Shown here in pieces: positions 60,578 through 64,000 of a stretch of DNA of 64,000 bases (the first letter of the stretch is position 1; each line of letters starts with the position of its first letter). The stretch covers positions 1 to 64,000 of the forward strand of contig JAAYUI010000003.1 of the NCBI GenBank assembly GCA_012517765.1, read 5' to 3'. A program made the position numbers and the translations under genes. The DNA comes from Caldisericales bacterium. GTDB taxonomy: Bacteria > Caldisericota > Caldisericia > JAAYUI01. The notes beneath the pieces were generated by a model. It was not told the DNA's origin and did no database searches. It worked only from the letters and a program-made list of their open reading frames with translations.

Positions 60578-62307
60578 TTTATCTCCTTGGGTGCGATCCT
60601 GAGGTCTGAAAGTATGCGTTCTGCTATTCTCTTGAAACACGGGGCGGCAGTTGTCGAGCCAAAAGGGTTTATCCTTCCGCCACTTGCAGTTGTTTTATAC
60701 GGTTCGTCAATTGTGACAAGGACAACAAATTTTTGTGGTGCGAGCGGATCAGAAGGTACTATGCCACAAAAGCTGCAATCAAACTTGCTGAACTGGTAGT
60801 CTCCGCTTGCCGTTGTTTTTGGGGTAGTGCCTGTTTTGCCCGCTACAGAATATCCGGGGATTTTGGCCTGGTGGACGCCGTCCTCTTTCATGTCCACGAC
60901 TTCGGTGAGAAGTCTGAGGACATGGTCTGCAGTCTTTTTTGATACGACCTGCCTGATTGGCTGCGGGGCGTTCCTCTCGAAAGTGCCTTTGTTGGGGTCA
61001 TATATTTGCTGGACCAGTATCGGTTTCATGAGGACTCCGCCATTTGCCAGTGCAGAGTATGCCTGCGCCAGCTGGAGCGGGGTGACACTGACTCCCTGTC
61101 CGTATGAGACAGTTGCTATCGTGACGTCGTCCCAGGAGCGGGAATTCTTGACGAGGCCGGACTCCTCGTGAGCCCCGGTACCAGTTTTTTTCCCAAAGCC
61201 AAAATCATTGACGAACCTGCACAGATCTTTGCCAATGAGCTGGCCTATCTTCATGAAGGCCATGTTGCAGGAATTTTTGAGCTCTTCTGCAAGTTTTTCC
61301 TGATGGCCATGCCTGTTGTTACAGAAGAGCCGATAACCCTTGAAAACTGTTCGACCGGCGCAATCGGCCGTGAAATTGTCATCTATCTTGCCCAGTTCAA
61401 GGGCCGCCGCAGTGACTATGCCCTTGAATACCGATCCTGGCTCGTAGACATAGTTGAGTGCGCGGTTTCTTCTCTGATTGTCGTTTGAATTGAGCGCATC
61501 GTTCAGATTGTATGTGGGATATGATACGCAAGCAATAATCTCGCCTGTTTGGGGATTCATTACGACACATGCGCCACCCTTTGCGTTCCACTCTTTGCAG
61601 GTACGCTCCAATTCCTCTTCAACAACGAACTGGATTGTGTTGTCTATGGTCAGATAGAGCGATTTTCCGTTGATGACTGGTTTTAAGACTTTATAGGTCC
61701 TTCCTGCTATGCCTTTGGAGTCCATCGGGTATGTCCTGAGACCGCTCTCTCCCGAGAGTTCTTTGTCAAAATCGATTTCGAGTCCGTATTTTCCGTGATT
61801 ATCATTGCCTGTAAATCCGATTAGTGGAGATGCAAGGTTTTGTTGTGGGTACGATCTTACAAATCTTGTTTCAAGCCATATTCCCTTGAACCCAAACGAT
61901 CTTATCTTGTCGGCAATTTTCGAATCCAGGTTCTTCTTTATTATGGTGTAGCTTTTGGTGCCGCCAATTCCTTTAAGTCTATCCTGGACTATTTTTGGCT
62001 CTATCCCTATTGCGCTTGATATTGCCTCACCCATACCGTCCGGGTTCGATATCTTCTCAGGCTCGCAGACAAGGTCGTATGTTATGGAATTTGTGACCAG
62101 CCGGATGCCGTTCCTGTCGAAGATTTCACCCCTTGTGGCTGGTATTTCCTCGTTGGGTTTGCGATATTGCTGCTTGGCCCTCTGGTTGAATTCGTTTGCG
62201 TTGATAAACTGGACAATAAAAAGTTTTACAAAAAGTGTTCCAAAAAGTGCAACACACAAAAAAAGCATAAAACCAAGCCTGAAGGTGTTTGGCCTGAACT
62301 GCTTCAT
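60574..62307 (-). CDS. ftsI: Penicillin-binding protein, FtsI/PBP2 type transpeptidase
   Basis: The 577-aa class B PBP of the division machinery. One N-terminal TM (about 11-33), a dimerisation domain with PATRGEIFDRNGIRLV, then the transpeptidase domain with the three active-site motifs: SVFK (acylating Ser), SCN and KTGT. There are no PASTA repeats. It crosslinks septal peptidoglycan outside the membrane. The start at 62307 overlaps the ftsL stop by 4 bases, and its own stop overlaps the murE start by 4. Confidence 0.95.
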   Translation of the reverse strand: MKQFRPNTFRLGFMLFLCVALFGTLFVKLFIVQFINANEFNQRAKQQYRKPNEEIPATRGEIFDRNGIRLVTNSITYDLVCEPEKISNPDGMGEAISSAIGIEPKIVQDRLKGIGGTKSYTIIKKNLDSKIADKIRSFGFKGIWLETRFVRSYPQQNLASPLIGFTGNDNHGKYGLEIDFDKELSGESGLRTYPMDSKGIAGRTYKVLKPVINGKSLYLTIDNTIQFVVEEELERTCKEWNAKGGACVVMNPQTGEIIACVSYPTYNLNDALNSNDNQRRNRALNYVYEPGSVFKGIVTAAALELGKIDDNFTADCAGRTVFKGYRLFCNNRHGHQEKLAEELKNSCNMAFMKIGQLIGKDLCRFVNDFGFGKKTGTGAHEESGLVKNSRSWDDVTIATVSYGQGVSVTPLQLAQAYSALANGGVLMKPILVQQIYDPNKGTFERNAPQPIRQVVSKKTADHVLRLLTEVVDMKEDGVHQAKIPGYSVAGKTGTTPKTTASGDYQFSKFDCSFCGIVPSDPLAPQKFVVLVTIDEPYKTTASGGRINPFGSTTAAPCFKRIAERILSDLRIAPKEIK

Positions 62308-62621
62308 TTCTGGTCCTTCGGAAGGATTCTCGGGTCAGGAAGGAAGAACCTTTTTCCTGAAGACACAACCATGCCCAGGTTTTTTGTGGCATATTCCTTT
62401 ATCTCACCAAGGGAAAGCATTTCCTTGCGCTTCTGGTTCAGGTCAGCCAGCTCTCTCTGGAGTTGTTCCTTAAGGTCAATTTTTTTGGCGATTTCGGTTT
62501 CCAGCCTGACTGCCTGCATATGGTTCGAGAAATACATCCAGACCCACCAGACTGCGAAAATTGTTGCAATAAATAAAAGCACCCTTCTGCTTTTTTTGTT
62601 CTTCCTTTTCTTTTTAGCCAC
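62304..62621 (-). CDS. ftsL: FtsL-like cell division protein
   Basis: The 105-aa bitopic membrane protein has a basic cytoplasmic start (KKKRKNKKSRR), a TM helix (about 14-31), then a coiled coil (about 40-70) with LKEQLQRELADLNQKRKEM, ending in YATKNLGMV. This is the FtsL/DivIC pattern: a scaffold in the division complex. The sequence is poorly conserved in this family, so the call relies on topology and on its place between rsmH and ftsI, the standard position of ftsL. Confidence 0.85.
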   Translation of the reverse strand: MAKKKRKNKKSRRVLLFIATIFAVWWVWMYFSNHMQAVRLETEIAKKIDLKEQLQRELADLNQKRKEMLSLGEIKEYATKNLGMVVSSGKRFFLPDPRILPKDQK

Positions 62622-63504
62622 CCTTCCTCCTGATGGCCCTCATCTTGGCAGAGCGCGAAGCTGGGTTTGCTTCAATTTCTTCTTCGGAGGGGCACAGGGG
62701 TTTTTTTGTGAGGATTTCAAATCCTATGTCCGCGGCATTTTTGAAGGCGTTTTTTACAATCCTGTCCTCCAGAGAGTGGTAGGAAATTACAACCAGCGTT
62801 CCATCCCAGCCAAGCATGTCGAGGCATTTTGGAATCGCCTCTTCAAGGCTTTCCAGCTCCTGGTTTACCAGAATCCTGAGCGCCTGGAAAGTCCTCGTGG
62901 CAGGGTTGATTCTGCCGGACCTTGGTACAACGGAGCTGATTATCTTAACCAGCTGTCCTGTTGTATTTATTGGCTCTTTCTCCCTGGCGTTGATGATCGC
63001 CCTTGCTATTTTCCCGGCGAACCTCTCCTCGCCGTATTCGCTTATGGCACTGGCCAGCTCTTCAAACTTGATCCTCAAGAGTATCGAGTGTGCCGGCTCG
63101 CCTCTGTTTACATCAAGTCTCATGTCCAGCGGCTGATCTTCCATGAATGTGATGCCCCTCTTCTCACCCTTGAGGTGGGCCATTGAAATGCCAAGGTCCA
63201 TGAGGATTCCGTCACTGTTGGCAACATTGGCCAGGGACGCCGCTTTGTCTATGTCGGCAAAATTTGTGTGGACGAACCATGTGCGGCCCTCAAACTCTTT
63301 GAATCTCTCTTTTGCCACCATGAGCATGTTGAGGTCGAGGTCCATGCAGACTGTTTTTGAGTTGAGTGAAGCTTTGAGGATGGCCTCCGAGTGGCCCCCT
63401 TCACCGCATGTGCAATCAAAATAGACCCCTCCTCTTTCGGGGCGAAGAAAGGCCATTGCTTCAGGGAGCATGACCGGGGTGTGATGGTACTGTCCCTGTC
63501 CCAA
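62614..63504 (-). CDS. rsmH: 16S rRNA m4C1402 methyltransferase
   Basis: The 296-aa SAM-dependent enzyme (MraW) N4-methylates C1402 of 16S rRNA. Motifs: YHHTPVMLPEAM near the start, YFDCTCGEGGHSEAIL (SAM site), GILMDLGISMAHL, QPLDMRLD, RIARAI-like KIARAIINAREK, RINPATRTFQALRILVN and VISYHSLEDRIVK. The reading frame is open up to an ATG at 63540, but that ATG lies inside the conserved 3' part of RNase P RNA. The TTG at 63504 gives a family-like N-terminus (GQGQYHHTPVML) and is preferred, with no clear ribosome site. It overlaps ftsL by 8 bases and opens the murein/division gene group. Confidence 0.92.
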   Translation of the reverse strand: MGQGQYHHTPVMLPEAMAFLRPERGGVYFDCTCGEGGHSEAILKASLNSKTVCMDLDLNMLMVAKERFKEFEGRTWFVHTNFADIDKAASLANVANSDGILMDLGISMAHLKGEKRGITFMEDQPLDMRLDVNRGEPAHSILLRIKFEELASAISEYGEERFAGKIARAIINAREKEPINTTGQLVKIISSVVPRSGRINPATRTFQALRILVNQELESLEEAIPKCLDMLGWDGTLVVISYHSLEDRIVKNAFKNAADIGFEILTKKPLCPSEEEIEANPASRSAKMRAIRRKGG

Positions 63505-63813
63505 GCGGGTTGTAAGCCGGGTTCTGTCGTGGGCAATCATTTCTCTAGGCGGCCTACCCGAGGAGACGGACGAGCAGCCCTTGACCTCCTCCTATTTGGC
63601 CTTGCTCCGGGTGGGGTTTGCATGGCCATCCGGTCGCCCGGATGCCGGTGGGCTCTTGCCCCGCCATTTCACCCTTGCGCCCATTTGGGGCGCGGTATAT
63701 TTTCTGTTGCACTTTCCTTAAGCTTGCGCCTACTGGGCTTGCGCCCAGCACCCTGCTCTGCGGAGCCCGGACTTTCCTCGAGGCGCTAAACCCCGCGATT
63801 GCCTGCCCGCTTG
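63502..63813 (-). ncRNA. rnpB: RNase P RNA, bacterial class A
   Basis: This is the catalytic RNA that matures tRNA 5' ends. On the minus strand the conserved cores appear in order: GAGGAAAGTCCGGGCTCC (CR-I), GTGCAACAGAAA, AGAGCAAGGCCAAATAG, and the 3' core GACAGAACCCGGCTTA. The ends form a P1 helix: CAAGCGGG (63813-63806) pairs perfectly with CCCGCTTG (63509-63502), fixing a length near 312 bases, on the short side. It lies directly against the start of rsmH and just downstream of a TlpA-like gene. Confidence 0.97.
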
Positions 63814-63848
63814 AGACATTCAATATAATACCACCCATCCTAAGTTTT

Positions 63849-64000
63849 TCAACGAATAATTCCTTCAATTGCGCCGGAAAAATCCTGAAAAAAACTTTCG
63901 CTGTAGCCGCTTTGCACCTTGTTGATTGTTCCATCTGGGGAAAGCAGTATGTAGTGAGGATACCCCTTTACGCCAAACTGGGCTGAAACCTGTCCATTCT
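63849..64000 (-). CDS. C-terminal end of a TlpA/thioredoxin-like protein (5' partial)
   Basis: The last 49 or so codons of a minus-strand gene run off the window's right edge. The peptide FGVKGYPHYILLSPDG has the cis-Pro loop and beta-hairpin of TlpA/ResA-type thiol-disulfide oxidoreductases. It ends in helix DFSGAIEGIIR and a TGA at 63851-63849. The CxxC active site would lie upstream, outside the window. Only about 36 bases separate its stop from the 5' end of rnpB. Confidence 0.75.
   Translation of the reverse strand, partial: NGQVSAQFGVKGYPHYILLSPDGTINKVQSGYSESFFQDFSGAIEGIIR

Noticed and set aside
62167-63186. 339-codon plus-strand open frame opposite rsmH, ftsL and ftsI
   Set aside because: It crosses three well-supported minus-strand genes and has no recognisable motif or ribosome site.

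Overview
The window comes from a bacterium. It carries a class A RNase P RNA, the peptidoglycan and division genes rsmH-ftsL-ftsI-murE-murF, bifunctional Rel, a LexA-like repressor, and a glycine decarboxylase split into GcvPA and GcvPB. Many genes overlap by 1-11 bases. Promoters are sigma70-like, several genes have strong GGAGG ribosome sites, and a few appear leaderless. Giant secreted repeat proteins end in copper-amine-oxidase-like 'stalk' domains, a style common in Firmicutes and in deep-branching uncultured lineages. I cannot name the phylum from sequence alone. There is no rRNA, tRNA, CRISPR array or insertion sequence in the window.

Layout. The left end (1-1250) is a compositional mosaic: a very AT-rich stretch with a short unrecognised gene, then an abruptly GC-rich RibD-type reductase, then a hairpin repeat. 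Next come a PAS protein, a glyoxalase-fold protein, a large kinase-ATPase-TPR regulator (minus strand) and a divergent PP2C phosphatase. From 12,780 down to 6,634 runs a minus-strand operon of five genes: a GcvH/LbpA-like lipoyl carrier, a DUF2207 membrane protein whose last 55 residues are a Cys-His-Ser-Ala repeat, a radical SAM/SPASM enzyme with an N-terminal PqqD-like peptide-recognition domain, a coiled-coil protein and a two-TM zinc-ribbon protein. This is the most interesting system here. It looks like a ribosomally made, post-translationally modified peptide system in which the substrate peptide is fused to the cytoplasmic end of a membrane protein.

Divergent from it (12,821-21,422) is a plus-strand operon: a diverged GcvH, canonical GcvH, GcvPA, GcvPB, a small metallopeptidase-like protein, two related lipoproteins, an unrecognised protein, a PHP phosphatase and a secreted stalk-domain protein. 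Two terminators separate it from a 1,699-aa subtilisin-like exoprotease (minus). Then rel-dtd-MBL hydrolase (plus) converge on a LexA homologue that has apparently lost its self-cleavage dyad. A small excisionase-type HTH gene precedes two giant exported repeat proteins of 4,421 and 3,026 aa (31,458-54,015). These are followed by tldD-tldE and a bidirectional terminator. The right end (minus) is the tail of a TlpA-like gene, rnpB, rsmH, ftsL, ftsI, murE, murF and speE, mostly overlapping.

Working together: gcv genes handle one-carbon metabolism; kinase/PP2C form a reversible phosphorylation pair; rel and the LexA-like protein are stress regulators; the giant proteins, the subtilase and the stalk protein are the likely cell-surface apparatus. 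The DUF2207/radical SAM operon is a candidate undescribed peptide-modification system, possibly served by the lipoyl carrier next to it and, more speculatively, by the TldD/TldE protease pair.
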